Below are positions 16,014 to 24,374 of a stretch of 64,000 nucleotides of DNA, piece after piece. Position 1 is the stretch's first letter. Every line of letters starts with the position of its first letter. The notes beneath the pieces are model-generated. The model saw nothing but the letters and a program-made list of their open reading frames with translations, ran no database searches and had not been told where the DNA came from. Both the position numbers and the translations under genes were made by a program. Source of the DNA: RGIG8745 sp045576655 (GTDB taxonomy: Bacteria > Bacteroidota > Bacteroidia > Bacteroidales > Bacteroidaceae); the NCBI GenBank assembly GCA_045576655.1, contig JAZNGW010000022.1, positions 248,001-312,000 of the forward strand. The letters run 5' to 3'.

Positions 16014-17321
16014 ATGAAAAATCTAAGAATCCTTTTTGGTGCCTTTGTGACACTAATGCTGTCGGCAGGATTTGCTTCCTGCTCAGACGATGACGATAAT
16101 GGTGGAGGTGGAGCGTCTGCCCCTGAGTCAAAATACAAGTTTGACCTCTATGTGTGTGCCGTGAAACACGGTGGTATGAGCCAAAACAAGAACGGTACGT
16201 TCGTGCGCAGCGTCGATGCCCTCACAGCTGACCAACCGATGGTTGAGTTCACAGGCAAGGGACTCGAAATCACGCAGTCCTATACGATGGAGAGCATCAC
16301 AAAGGGCAAGTACTACTATCAAGTGCCACAGTCGCCAGCCGACCGTTTCTCCAAGTTCCAGATTCTCACCGATGCCAATGGCGATGAATATGTTGAAACT
16401 GTAGCAGAAGTGCCGTTCCTCAACAACACCTACTATGCACGCAAGTACACTCACGCATGGACAGACGACCAAACTCTTGTTGTCGTAGGCACGGATTCGA
16501 AGCATAAGATAGTCTATTGGTCAAAGTTGAAGGACACTGAAACCTCTCTTGCCATTGAGGCAGAAGGAATACTTGACATATCCGTGCCTGAATCCTATGA
16601 AGCCCTTTCCACATCAGGCATTCTTACATATAGGGAGAGCGACGGTAAACTCTATTATTTCTATAATGCAAAAACCGATGGTGGAAGAACAGAGTCTGCA
16701 TCATCTGTTCTATATGCCGCAATATTAAATCCTGCTGATATGTCAGTCATTTCCAATAAGCCGGTAAGTGCCGATTTGGCGGAAGAAACGGCTGGAAGCG
16801 CCTATGGTGAGTTGATGCAGAACACTGTCATGCACGATGAAGAGGGAAACCTCTATCTTGCATGTCTCAAGACTATCGATGGAGCAGAGTGCGGTTCGCT
16901 CATACGCATGAAGGCAGGACAGACTGAGTTTGAGCCTGGATACAACGCATTCCCTAATCCGGAAGGCAAACTCCTCACCGTGCAGTATTTAGGCGACGGC
17001 AAGGCTTTGGCGTATTCTCGCAACAATTCTCTCGGAACAAAGATTGACAGCGAAAGTCATTTCTACACAATTATCGACCTCAAGAACAGCACAAGAGAGC
17101 GTGTAGCATACAATGGTGAACCGCTTCGTTATTGCAGCGGCCGATTCTCCCAGCGCAGTGTAGTCTATGACGGCAAGGCGTACATCGGAGTGACTGAAGG
17201 CGCTGGTGCAGACGATTATCCTTGCGTCTACATCTACGACATCAAGAAAGGTGAGATGGAGCAGGGAGTGAAACTCTCCAAGGGTTTCTGCTTCGACATC
17301 ATCCGAGTTATGGCAGAGTGA
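16014..17321 (+). CDS. Surface lipoprotein, DUF4374-like, partner of the TonB receptor
   Basis: A 435-residue lipoprotein. The signal peptide ends in a lipobox (GFASC) followed by SDDDDNGGGG, an acidic and flexible stretch that favours surface export in Bacteroidetes. The body is beta-rich with repeating blade-like segments, consistent with a propeller. Family assignment to DUF4374 is from memory. Its place 66 bp after the riboswitch-controlled receptor suggests that it captures corrinoid or another ligand and hands it to the receptor, as BtuG lipoproteins do in Bacteroides. Ligand binding is inferred. Confidence 0.75.
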   Translation: MKNLRILFGAFVTLMLSAGFASCSDDDDNGGGGASAPESKYKFDLYVCAVKHGGMSQNKNGTFVRSVDALTADQPMVEFTGKGLEITQSYTMESITKGKYYYQVPQSPADRFSKFQILTDANGDEYVETVAEVPFLNNTYYARKYTHAWTDDQTLVVVGTDSKHKIVYWSKLKDTETSLAIEAEGILDISVPESYEALSTSGILTYRESDGKLYYFYNAKTDGGRTESASSVLYAAILNPADMSVISNKPVSADLAEETAGSAYGELMQNTVMHDEEGNLYLACLKTIDGAECGSLIRMKAGQTEFEPGYNAFPNPEGKLLTVQYLGDGKALAYSRNNSLGTKIDSESHFYTIIDLKNSTRERVAYNGEPLRYCSGRFSQRSVVYDGKAYIGVTEGAGADDYPCVYIYDIKKGEMEQGVKLSKGFCFDIIRVMAE

Positions 17322-17400
17322 ATGAATAAGTTTCTGATATGTAAAAGTAAGTAGCCTTCAGTCTGTGAAGATAGAGGTTTTCCAAACTTTTGCAAAAGCA

Positions 17401-17436
17401 AGGGATTATGTCCACATCGGCATAATCCCTTTTTTG
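17401..17436 (+). terminator. Rho-independent terminator
   Basis: AGGGATTATG (17401-17410) pairs with CATAATCCCT (17421-17430), followed by TTTTTT. It ends the corrinoid-uptake transcript. Confidence 0.9.
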
Positions 17437-17450
17437 AGTGAGTCTATATG

Positions 17451-17933
17451 TCAGTCAGTAGGATAGAATCCGTTCTTAACTAAGTCATAGAATGCAGATA
17501 TTAGAATTTGGGATTGAGGATTTCCCCTTCTTAAAAATAAAGACACGTAGAGAGTATAGTCCTCGTCAGACGTTGAAGCATCAAATTTTAAAATAGAACC
17601 ATCATTGTATCGTGTGTACCATCTGGCGAATAGCAACTCCCTTTTTTCTTCCTTCCCGTCAATGTTGTCGCATATCATAATCATGGCGTGCTCCTTGACT
17701 GAGAAAAAACGTCTGAGAATTTCAATTACCGTTTGGGCAATCTTGTTGTCAATGGGGTGAGGTATATCGCTTTCGGCTTCAATATTGAATGTGTATACAT
17801 CCTTGAAAGCATGGTGGTAATTTGAAAAATCAATAAAATAAGCATGGTAAACAATACCATGCTTAGTAGTGAATGAGTAATTCCACTCTCCGTCTTTTGT
17901 GATGTTATAATGGAGTTGCGAATTTGATTCCAC
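17451..17933 (-). CDS. Hypothetical protein, second gene of an overlapping pair
   Basis: A 160-residue cytoplasmic-type protein that I do not recognise with certainty; it may belong to a Bacteroidales DUF family of about 150 residues. It is rich in aromatic and acidic residues, has a central helix (KIAQTVIEILRRFFSVKEHAM), and alternating strands elsewhere. There is no signal peptide. Its start lies inside the 3' end of the 48-codon gene upstream (29-bp overlap), so the two are translated together. The pair layout resembles toxin-antitoxin or small regulatory modules, but no motif proves that. Confidence 0.65.
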   Translation of the reverse strand: MESNSQLHYNITKDGEWNYSFTTKHGIVYHAYFIDFSNYHHAFKDVYTFNIEAESDIPHPIDNKIAQTVIEILRRFFSVKEHAMIMICDNIDGKEEKRELLFARWYTRYNDGSILKFDASTSDEDYTLYVSLFLRRGNPQSQILISAFYDLVKNGFYPTD

Positions 17934-18051
17934 GCTCTTTTGCTACTTTTTTAATGTCTCCACCAGTTTGAATACATTGGCGTATAGCACGCTTATCCTC
18001 CAAAACCTTTTGGAAGATAGATTTGCTGTTATTTTCTGCTTTTTTATTCAT
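17905..18051 (-). CDS. Small 48-residue protein overlapping the next gene
   Basis: MNKKAENNSKSIFQKVLEDK opens a short, highly charged helical protein ending in IKKVAKERGIKFATPL. It is preceded by a good promoter (18107-18077) with about 25 nt of leader. Its last 29 bases overlap the start of the 160-residue gene in a different frame. Codon use is sensible and the frame has no gap from promoter to overlap, so it is very likely real. The function is unknown; an antitoxin-like or chaperone-like role for the downstream protein is a guess. Confidence 0.6.
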   Translation of the reverse strand: MNKKAENNSKSIFQKVLEDKRAIRQCIQTGGDIKKVAKERGIKFATPL

Positions 18052-18076
18052 AGATGGTTTGCTGTTATTGTATGTG

Positions 18077-18107
18077 CAAAAGTAATTATAACTTAACTAA
18101 TAAACAA
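18077..18107 (-). promoter_or_regulatory. Promoter of the overlapping small-gene pair
   Basis: On the minus strand TTGT at 18107-18104, 19 bp, TACTTTTG at 18084-18077. The -7 element is exact, the -33 element partial. Confidence 0.55.
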
Positions 18108-18155
18108 GTTGTAGACAAGATTTTCTTTGTGAATCACTTGATTTTTAATCATTTT

Positions 18156-18779
18156 TCACCCTTTCACGTACACCTTGTGGGAACCTATGCCGCTGCTTTT
18201 GATGCCACTTCCTTCCGTTTTGCTAAATCTCTTCAGTTCCGCAGCGGCATACGAATGGTTCAGCCCCGTCATAGCCCTGTAGTTGGCAACTTTAAGGAAC
18301 GGGTGCGTCTCAAGATACTCCAAAGCCATATTCAAGCGCTCTTCCTCAGAACCTTTCACCTTCCTCAGTTTTATCTCGCCCTTACGCACCAAGTTGCACC
18401 TCATGTCTGTCAGGCCTATCAAGTCGCGGTCCGCCTTAAAGCGAATGTTTCTCACCTCAATACTCTGCGCATTGCGCTTCACCTCATCTTCACTTCCCGA
18501 CTCGTAGTCCTTACCCTCCTTAATGCCGAGCGAAGCACTGAACGTGCCCAATCCTCTGACCTTAACCGTGTAGCCCAAGGCAAGCATCTCCGAAAGTCGG
18601 AGCTTAAGAGCGGTAAGTACACTCTCCACCTGTCCGGCGCTTAATCCGCTGCCGCTCATCGACATCTTTTCGATAAATTCATCCTCAGAAAACAACCTGT
18701 ATCTGTCGATTTGCGGATAATACGTTTTGCTACCATCACCACGCACATCGTTCATTTCTCTCATTACATAGTCAGCCAT
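18156..18779 (-). CDS. HU-family DNA-binding protein with C-terminal extension
   Basis: A 207-residue protein. Residues about 30-125 match the Bacteroidetes HU-like domain (helical start DEFIEKMSMSGSGLSAGQVE, then LGYTVKVRGLGTFSASLG, the strand that carries the G-x-G-x-F core). A further 80 residues form a basic tail with a predicted winged or helical unit (NMALEYLETHPFLKVANYRA). Such proteins bind and bend DNA; the longer Bacteroidales forms are of unknown specific role. It is transcribed leftward from a region carrying a 21-bp repeat array. Confidence 0.85.
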   Translation of the reverse strand: MADYVMREMNDVRGDGSKTYYPQIDRYRLFSEDEFIEKMSMSGSGLSAGQVESVLTALKLRLSEMLALGYTVKVRGLGTFSASLGIKEGKDYESGSEDEVKRNAQSIEVRNIRFKADRDLIGLTDMRCNLVRKGEIKLRKVKGSEEERLNMALEYLETHPFLKVANYRAMTGLNHSYAAAELKRFSKTEGSGIKSSGIGSHKVYVKG

Positions 18780-18962
18780 AAGTATATTTATTTTTAGGAG
18801 TTAAAGAAGTTAAATGGAGTTATCGCTTCGCTTAGGAGTTAAGAAAGGGTTAGTGTTTACCGTTCATTGCGTCCCAACTGGCTTAGTTACAAATTTACAA
18901 AAACTTCGCTCCAAAGTCAATACCTCCACGCTGGAAAAACAATATCTCTGCACAAAAAACTT

Positions 18963-19046
18963 CATAACGCACTGCATTATATGCATAACGCACTGCGTTA
19001 TATACAAAACACACTGCGTTACGTACATAACGCACTGCAATATATA
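18963..19046. repeat. Four tandem 21-bp palindromic units (array 2)
   Basis: Units start at 18963, 18984, 19005 and 19026, each exactly 21 bp and of the form CATAACGCACTGCGTTATAT with few changes. The core AACGCA-C-TGCGTT of unit 2 is a perfect palindrome. The array sits about 190 bp upstream of the HU-like gene. Spacing matches the other intergenic arrays in the window. Confidence 0.9.
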
Positions 19047-19555
19047 GAATTTTCCTCGCTAAAAACATGTTTAAACCTCAGTGTCGTCATTTATTGTACC
19101 ATGTTATGGGAGTTTTGATATCGGGTCGTAATATTGACTTATTTCAGGTATAATGCTTAAAAATAAGTCAAAGGTTTGTGTTGTAATTATTTACATCCGT
19201 TTGGTTTCATGTCACTAACGAAATCACAGGCCTGCTTGTATATGGTAAGTATACATGCGGGCTATACAGCCTTATTGCCCGCAAATTCGACAAACTTCCA
19301 TATTGTTTGCCTGTACTATGTCAGTTCCTCCATTTGCAAACCACGAGTTGATACTTTAAACTCGTGTTCTTCTGAACGCAGTAAGATGTTTTTTGAGCTC
19401 AAAAAATATTGGGTTATTTCCGAAAACCTTGCGCATTCTGCGAGCTTATCCCCCGAAGTCGGAGGAATTAGTATGTTGGAAATTTTTCCATACAAATATT
19501 CTTTTATTCACGATAAAATAAATAACTTTGCGTTAGATTCAATAGATTGATTGTA
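19047..19555. other. AT-rich intergenic stretch with one hairpin and a -7 element
   Basis: A perfect 10-bp inverted repeat, TTGACTTATT (19134-19143) with AATAAGTCAA (19162-19171), is the only clear structure. TAACTTTG at 19523-19530 can serve as -7 element for the regulator gene at 19556, although no good -33 partner is seen. An open frame from 19176 to 19550 has no protein-like features and I do not call it a gene. Confidence 0.5.
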
Positions 19556-19756
19556 ATGGAAGATATAAATCGTCTTAAAATAGTGCTTGTAGAAAAGAAA
19601 CGTACAGGCAAATGGTTGGCAGAACAATTAGGTAAAAATCCGTCAACAGTATCTAAATGGTGTTCCAATGTTGCCCAACCAGATTTGGCTGCACTTGTGA
19701 AAATTGCGACCTTATTGGAGGTTGGTATTCAAGATTTAGTTATATCAGCAAAGTAA
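19556..19756 (+). CDS. XRE-family helix-turn-helix regulator
   Basis: A 66-residue single HTH domain: KKRTGKWLAEQLGKNPSTVS is the helix-turn-helix and LAALVKIATLLEVGIQDLV the closing helices. The ATG at 19556 is preferred over an in-frame TTG three codons earlier. It lies 9 bp before a PD-(D/E)XK nuclease gene on the same strand and most likely controls it, like the C proteins of restriction systems. Confidence 0.88.
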   Translation: MEDINRLKIVLVEKKRTGKWLAEQLGKNPSTVSKWCSNVAQPDLAALVKIATLLEVGIQDLVISAK

Positions 19757-19765
19757 GATAATGTT

Positions 19766-20845
19766 ATGAATGACAATTGGATTGAAATAGTAGAAACTTT
19801 ACAACCATACGTAAAGTGCAATTCAACAGAACTTAAATATCAACAAGAAATAGAAAACTGCCTAAAGTTTTTAGGTTGGAGAACTTCCAATAAAACAATG
19901 CAGTCACAATTAACTCTTGGTTTTGGGGCTGGAAACACATTACGTCCAGACATTATATTATATAAAAACGGTATACCAGTTTTGCCCATTGAAATAAAAA
20001 GACCTGATAATGTTTGCAATGATAAGCAAGTCGGGCAGTTGGGTAACTATATGCGACAACTGAAATCTAACGTTGGTTTATATTTAGGTGAAAATATCCG
20101 CTTCTACTATGATAATCCTAATGATTTGGATAATCCGGTAAATGTATTGACCATAGAAATTTCTAAAGAAGATTCTAATGGAGATACTTTCTGCGAAATG
20201 CTTTCATACGAGAAGTTCAACATAAATAAATTGGAAGAATTCTGCAAAGAGCATTATCATCAAATTATGTCTCGCAACAATTTGCATCAACGTTTCTCGG
20301 AATATTTTGCGGAAAACCATGTGACAAGGAACATTGCATCATTAATAAAGGAGAAATTTGTAAAAGAAGGATTTGACGAGAATATATTGGAGGATGAATT
20401 AAATAAGCTTGTATGCAAGATTGAATGGAAACATGAATCACGCATAGAAAAACAGATTGAGAAGGCAGTTATAAATATACCTACTACCGAGAACAGTGAA
20501 ACGGAGTTTTCTTTGGATGGTAATAAATACTGGGGGATAGGACGGTTTGTATTAGCGGTTGTCAAGCAATACGTATCGGAGCATCCTGATATTACTTTAG
20601 AGGACTTGGAGAAACAGTTTCCTTCTTTTTTAAGTTGTAATCGAAAATGTGGCGTTATACGTACTATGGATTTTGTAAAATATCGCAAAGATGAAGGTCG
20701 TTTTTTTACAAAGGAACCGATGGTATTAAAAGATGGAACTATAGTTGTTGTGTATTCTCAATGGGGAAACACAGGGTATTTAAGATCTTATTTCCAAAGA
20801 TTTATAGAACACATAAGAGCTTTATATAACATTTATTCAAGATAA
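19766..20845 (+). CDS. PD-(D/E)XK nuclease with HsdR-N-like domain
   Basis: A 359-residue soluble protein. The N-terminal 130 residues look like the nuclease domain at the start of type I restriction HsdR subunits: a helix with E (STELKYQQEIE), then LRPDIILYKNG and LPIEIKRP, giving the D and E-x-K catalytic residues. No helicase domain follows. The C-terminal part (about 245-359), with FVLAVVKQYVSEHPDITLED and VVVYSQWGNTGY, resembles a tail domain I associate with other putative bacterial nucleases but cannot name. Together with the HTH gene it may be a small restriction or defence unit. Cleavage is predicted, not shown. Confidence 0.75.
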   Translation: MNDNWIEIVETLQPYVKCNSTELKYQQEIENCLKFLGWRTSNKTMQSQLTLGFGAGNTLRPDIILYKNGIPVLPIEIKRPDNVCNDKQVGQLGNYMRQLKSNVGLYLGENIRFYYDNPNDLDNPVNVLTIEISKEDSNGDTFCEMLSYEKFNINKLEEFCKEHYHQIMSRNNLHQRFSEYFAENHVTRNIASLIKEKFVKEGFDENILEDELNKLVCKIEWKHESRIEKQIEKAVINIPTTENSETEFSLDGNKYWGIGRFVLAVVKQYVSEHPDITLEDLEKQFPSFLSCNRKCGVIRTMDFVKYRKDEGRFFTKEPMVLKDGTIVVVYSQWGNTGYLRSYFQRFIEHIRALYNIYSR

Positions 20846-21094
20846 AAGAAGACTATAGGCATATCGTCTGAATATGCAGAGCAATTATGTGAAGTATTGC
20901 ATGAATAAAGATTAAAAGCGTCTCAATGTTGTTCGATACCATAGATAACCAAGTATATATAATAGCGGAGATTGGACAGGATTTAAGAACTGAATACAAG
21001 GAGTACTTAAAATAAATGACAAAGCATAGCTCGTTCTTCGGCAAATTCACTCTGAACACTGCTTATGAATATTTTTATTCGTTTCATTCGATAG

Positions 21095-21471
21095 TTGTCA
21101 TTATATCCGAACAGATGTTCTGCTGGGTATTGGAATGGTTATATTGAAAATGTGGGTACGGGAACAGAAGACATCATTAACAAGTGTCGTGAATGTGGTT
21201 TGAAAACTCCCGAATTTTATCAAGAAGAAGATTTTAGAGTAGTTATTTGGAGATCTGATGAAGGAAAAATCGTGCCAGGGCGTACCAGAGTGTACCAGAG
21301 CAACTTATGGCTCTGATAAAAGCAAATCCTTCAATATCAAGAGATGAGCTATCTAAGCAACTGAATATAAGTGTTCGACAAGTAAGAAAGATTATTAACC
21401 AATTTAGAAATGATGGCGTGTTAACTCGTGAGGGAGGAGACTCTGGAAGATGGATTATTAATAAGATATAG
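21095..21471 (+). pseudogene. Frameshifted C-terminal remnant of an AlbA_2/RecG-like ATP-binding regulator
   Basis: Two adjacent frames encode pieces of one protein type. The first (from 21095) has GYIENVGTGTEDIINKCREC and a following FRVVIWR, the end of the divergent AAA-4 domain. The second, ending at 21471, encodes a winged helix (MALIKANPSISRDELSKQLN and on). The switch falls in a stretch where the word GTACCAGAG (and GTGCCAGGG) recurs every 10 bp at about 21272, 21282 and 21292. In family members this linker often repeats VPxQ in 12-base units, so two 2-base losses would explain the shift. The N-terminal two thirds are missing; 20846-21094 shows nothing recognisable. Confidence 0.7.
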
Positions 21472-21478
21472 TTTGAAA

Positions 21479-21521
21479 AGTAGCCAAACTATTTGCTCAA
21501 TCAAGGTATTTGGCTACTTTT
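21479..21521 (+). terminator. Rho-independent terminator
   Basis: AGTAGCCAAA (21479-21488) pairs perfectly with TTTGGCTACT (21509-21518), followed by TTTTG. It ends the accessory unit with the remnant gene. Confidence 0.8.
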
Positions 21522-21677
21522 GTATTAGAGTGTTTGACAAAGTATAATGCAGAAGATTGGTGCAATCTCAAAGCCACCAAATCGTTACCTACAACTTTCT
21601 ATCATTACATTCGTTATTTATGTATCAATAAGATACGGAATGATTGATTATCCACACCAATAATAATTAAGAAGTGA

Positions 21678-22244
21678 GTGGAAGCGAAAATTTTAACATA
21701 TGCCAATGCCTGCGATGAACAGATTCGTTGTTTGTATGAATCTGCTTTCCCTAAGGAGGAGCAGATACCATACGATGATTTGCTGAGATTGATGCCTACG
21801 ATGGGTCTTGACTTTACGGCTTATTATGATGAAGGTGAGTTTGTGGGTTTTACTATTGTGTATCCACGTGACACATTCAACTGGTTTTGGTATTTTGCGG
21901 TAAGGGAAGAGTTGCGCGGAAAGGGATATGGTCAGCAGATTCTGAGTTTGCTTATTGAAAAATACAAGGGGTGCTCAAACATACTGGATATGGAGTCGCC
22001 AGATCAGGAGTGTGATAATGCGGAACAGCGTCGTCGCAGGAGCGCATTCTATATGCGCAACGGTTTCAGGAACACAGGTGTTGGCAAGTCTTTTGATGGT
22101 GTAGACTATGTGATTCTTTCTAATGGCGATAAAATCTTCACGATGGAAGACTATGAAGAGGTGCTTGCAGAACTCCGTTCTTTCTGGAGTCGCATGCCTG
22201 TTTCTAACGATAACGAAAGCGAAAACGAAAACGTGAAACCATAG
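21678..22244 (+). CDS. GNAT-family N-acetyltransferase
   Basis: A 188-residue acetyl-CoA-dependent transferase. The fold is recognisable from GEFVGFTIVYPRDTFNWFWY (beta 3-4), the acetyl-CoA loop REELRGKGYGQQILSLLIEK near residue 78, and RRSAFYMRNGFRNTG (helix 4 and motif B). The start is a GTG with no closer ATG in frame. The substrate is unknown. The C-terminal tail (NDNESENENVKP) is charged and likely disordered. It is convergent with the cytochrome c assembly gene. Confidence 0.85.
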   Translation: MEAKILTYANACDEQIRCLYESAFPKEEQIPYDDLLRLMPTMGLDFTAYYDEGEFVGFTIVYPRDTFNWFWYFAVREELRGKGYGQQILSLLIEKYKGCSNILDMESPDQECDNAEQRRRRSAFYMRNGFRNTGVGKSFDGVDYVILSNGDKIFTMEDYEEVLAELRSFWSRMPVSNDNESENENVKP

Positions 22245-22288
22245 CATAAACTTCCCCTTTCCTTTGTGGTGGAGTGATAGGGCGGGGC

Positions 22289-24307
22289 TTACGCATAACT
22301 GTGCATTCCTCCAAGCAGGTAGTTTACTCCGAAGTAGGTCATGAGGACAGTGAGGGATGCTAAAGTTATGTAAATGTTGAAATAGCGGTCGGTGCGCAGC
22401 CATTTGATAGATGTGTCATGGAATGCAATGCCGTAGACTATCATGGTGATGAGCGCCCACACTTCTTTCGGGTCCCAACTCCAGTAATTTCCCCAAGATA
22501 CGTTTGCCCAAACGGCTCCGATGAATATGCCTATGGCGAGCAGGAGTGTGGCTGGGTAGAGCATGATGCGGCTGATGATGGTGAGTCGCTGGGCTTGTTC
22601 GTGCCCTGATGGTTTGCGCATAAGGATGAGTGATGTCACTCCGTTGAGAGTCATGAAAGCGAAAAGGGAGTAGGATATCATGATGAGGGCGACGTGGCTG
22701 CTAAGGAGTGGCGACTGGAGCACAGGCATGAGTGGGGTGATTTGAGGATTCATCTGTGCGAGGTGGCTGACGAGGAGTGTGAATCCGCTTATGATGAGCC
22801 CGAAGGGGGCTATGACGGATATGCGTCGGTGGAGGAGAATGGCTATGAGGAGTGTGGCGAGTGCGACAAACACCATAGTCTCATAACCGTTAGTGAGGGG
22901 AATAGTCTGACTGATGTACCAACGCAGGAGGAATGCCGACAGAAGGAATGCTGTCGATAGATATAATGTGATATTTGAAATGATGCGCACAGTGGCTACG
23001 GACTTCTTGATGTATAGTGTGAAGAGCATTAGTATGAACCCCATTGTCAGGTTTACCATGAAGAGTATTTTGCTGAATGGGATGGAGTTGTAGAGCAGTT
23101 CGGCATCGATGCGCATTGACGAGAGAGGTTGTGCGTCGTGTGGCACAGGCTTGATGAGCGTGCCATTAGTGAGCATTTGGATGATTGCCACTTTCTCGTC
23201 GGTCTCAATGATGGCTTTCTCAAGTTTGCTGTGTGTGCCAGCCTCTTTTTTGTAGAGGTCGGCAAGGATGTACTGTCCGTCGGTATTGAAGAGGTCGTTG
23301 AGGCTTGCATGGTTGGAATTAATGTTAAGCAGTGAACGGAGTTGCTCGCTCTTGATCTTGATTATTGGAGCTTTATTCCAATCGTCGGGATGGAGCTGCC
23401 AACTGATTACGACTTGCTCAGGCGAGAGACCGCGGAATGTGCTCTTGCCGTAAAGTTTGGTGACGAAGTCGATGGCAAGGGTGTTGAAGGGTGCTATGCG
23501 GTCGTTGTAGATTATCTGTGCGGAGCGGTGCTTGTCCGCTTCCTCAAGACGTATTGCAGGCAATGGACTTTCTTCCGTGCCGGTGGCAAGGGCTGGCGAG
23601 GTCATGATGGCCAGCATCGCCATTAGTGCAGACTTTCTGAGTAGCGGGTGCTGAAGAAGCTTGCGTAATTTGCCTCCGCGTAAGAAGAGTATCAATATAG
23701 TGGATATGGCAAGCAGGATGTAACCAGTGTATGTCACGGCTATGCCCCACGGGTCATGATTGACAGTGATCCAAGAACCTTGTCTGTCTTCGTCAAATGA
23801 AGTCTGGTAGAGACGGTATCCGTCGTGACGGAGAATGTTGTTCATGGATATTCTGCCCTTGGTGATGACTGAACCGTCAGGTGTGAGGCATGTGACGCTG
23901 CTGACGTAGTCGGAAGGCGCTTCGGTGCCAGGATAGTGCTTGATGGAAAATGTGTCGAGACGTACTTGGAACGGCATGTGGACGATTCGCCTCTCCTTGG
24001 TCATGAATCCCGAAACGGGGATTCCAGTTCTCAGGTGCATCAATCCCTTCTCACCAAGAAGCGAGGTGAGCATTGCTCCCGTGAGTATGACAAGAAAAGA
24101 GATATGAAGGAGGAAAACGTTTAGTCTTTGCCAAAGTTTGCGCTTGATGATGAACCACACCGAGAATGCGGTCATGACAGCCCACAGGCATTTCATCCAC
24201 CATGCTCCATAGATGTTGTCGAGAACAAATTGTGTTCCCATGTGACTCTCGACAATGGTGGCCGCGCCTATGATTGCGGCTATTATGGCAAGTAGAATGA
24301 ATGGCAC
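22289..24307 (-). CDS. Cytochrome c biogenesis protein, ResB-CcsA fusion (system II)
   Basis: A 672-residue polytopic membrane protein. The N-terminal half carries ResB/Ccs1-like helices and a periplasmic domain; the C-terminal half is CcsA, with eight or so helices and the haem-handling WWD-type motif WGNYWSWDPKEVWALI near residue 603. In system II these proteins carry haem across the membrane and attach it to apocytochromes c. Fused versions are usual in Bacteroidales, where the unit serves the nitrite reductase NrfA. No nrf genes are adjacent here; the preceding gene on this strand encodes a RidA-fold protein. Confidence 0.92.
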   Translation of the reverse strand: MPFILLAIIAAIIGAATIVESHMGTQFVLDNIYGAWWMKCLWAVMTAFSVWFIIKRKLWQRLNVFLLHISFLVILTGAMLTSLLGEKGLMHLRTGIPVSGFMTKERRIVHMPFQVRLDTFSIKHYPGTEAPSDYVSSVTCLTPDGSVITKGRISMNNILRHDGYRLYQTSFDEDRQGSWITVNHDPWGIAVTYTGYILLAISTILILFLRGGKLRKLLQHPLLRKSALMAMLAIMTSPALATGTEESPLPAIRLEEADKHRSAQIIYNDRIAPFNTLAIDFVTKLYGKSTFRGLSPEQVVISWQLHPDDWNKAPIIKIKSEQLRSLLNINSNHASLNDLFNTDGQYILADLYKKEAGTHSKLEKAIIETDEKVAIIQMLTNGTLIKPVPHDAQPLSSMRIDAELLYNSIPFSKILFMVNLTMGFILMLFTLYIKKSVATVRIISNITLYLSTAFLLSAFLLRWYISQTIPLTNGYETMVFVALATLLIAILLHRRISVIAPFGLIISGFTLLVSHLAQMNPQITPLMPVLQSPLLSSHVALIMISYSLFAFMTLNGVTSLILMRKPSGHEQAQRLTIISRIMLYPATLLLAIGIFIGAVWANVSWGNYWSWDPKEVWALITMIVYGIAFHDTSIKWLRTDRYFNIYITLASLTVLMTYFGVNYLLGGMHSYA

Positions 24308-24374
24308 GGAAAGAATTAGAAATTATGAGTTGCGAATTAGAAGCGGACTGCCCACGTTAGCGTTGATGTTAACG

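Noticed and set aside
18963..19046. Iterons of a replication origin
   Set aside because: Length (21 bp) fits, but there is no rep gene, and the surrounding genes are chromosomal. The other arrays do not have identical units.
19176..19550. 124-codon protein-coding frame
   Set aside because: Composition is that of translated AT-rich intergenic DNA, it overlaps the -7 element of the regulator gene and shows no domain.
20943..21031. Short frame with an AEIGQDLRTEYKEYLK-like end
   Set aside because: Under 30 codons, no promoter, and between a complete gene and a decayed one; no support beyond chance.
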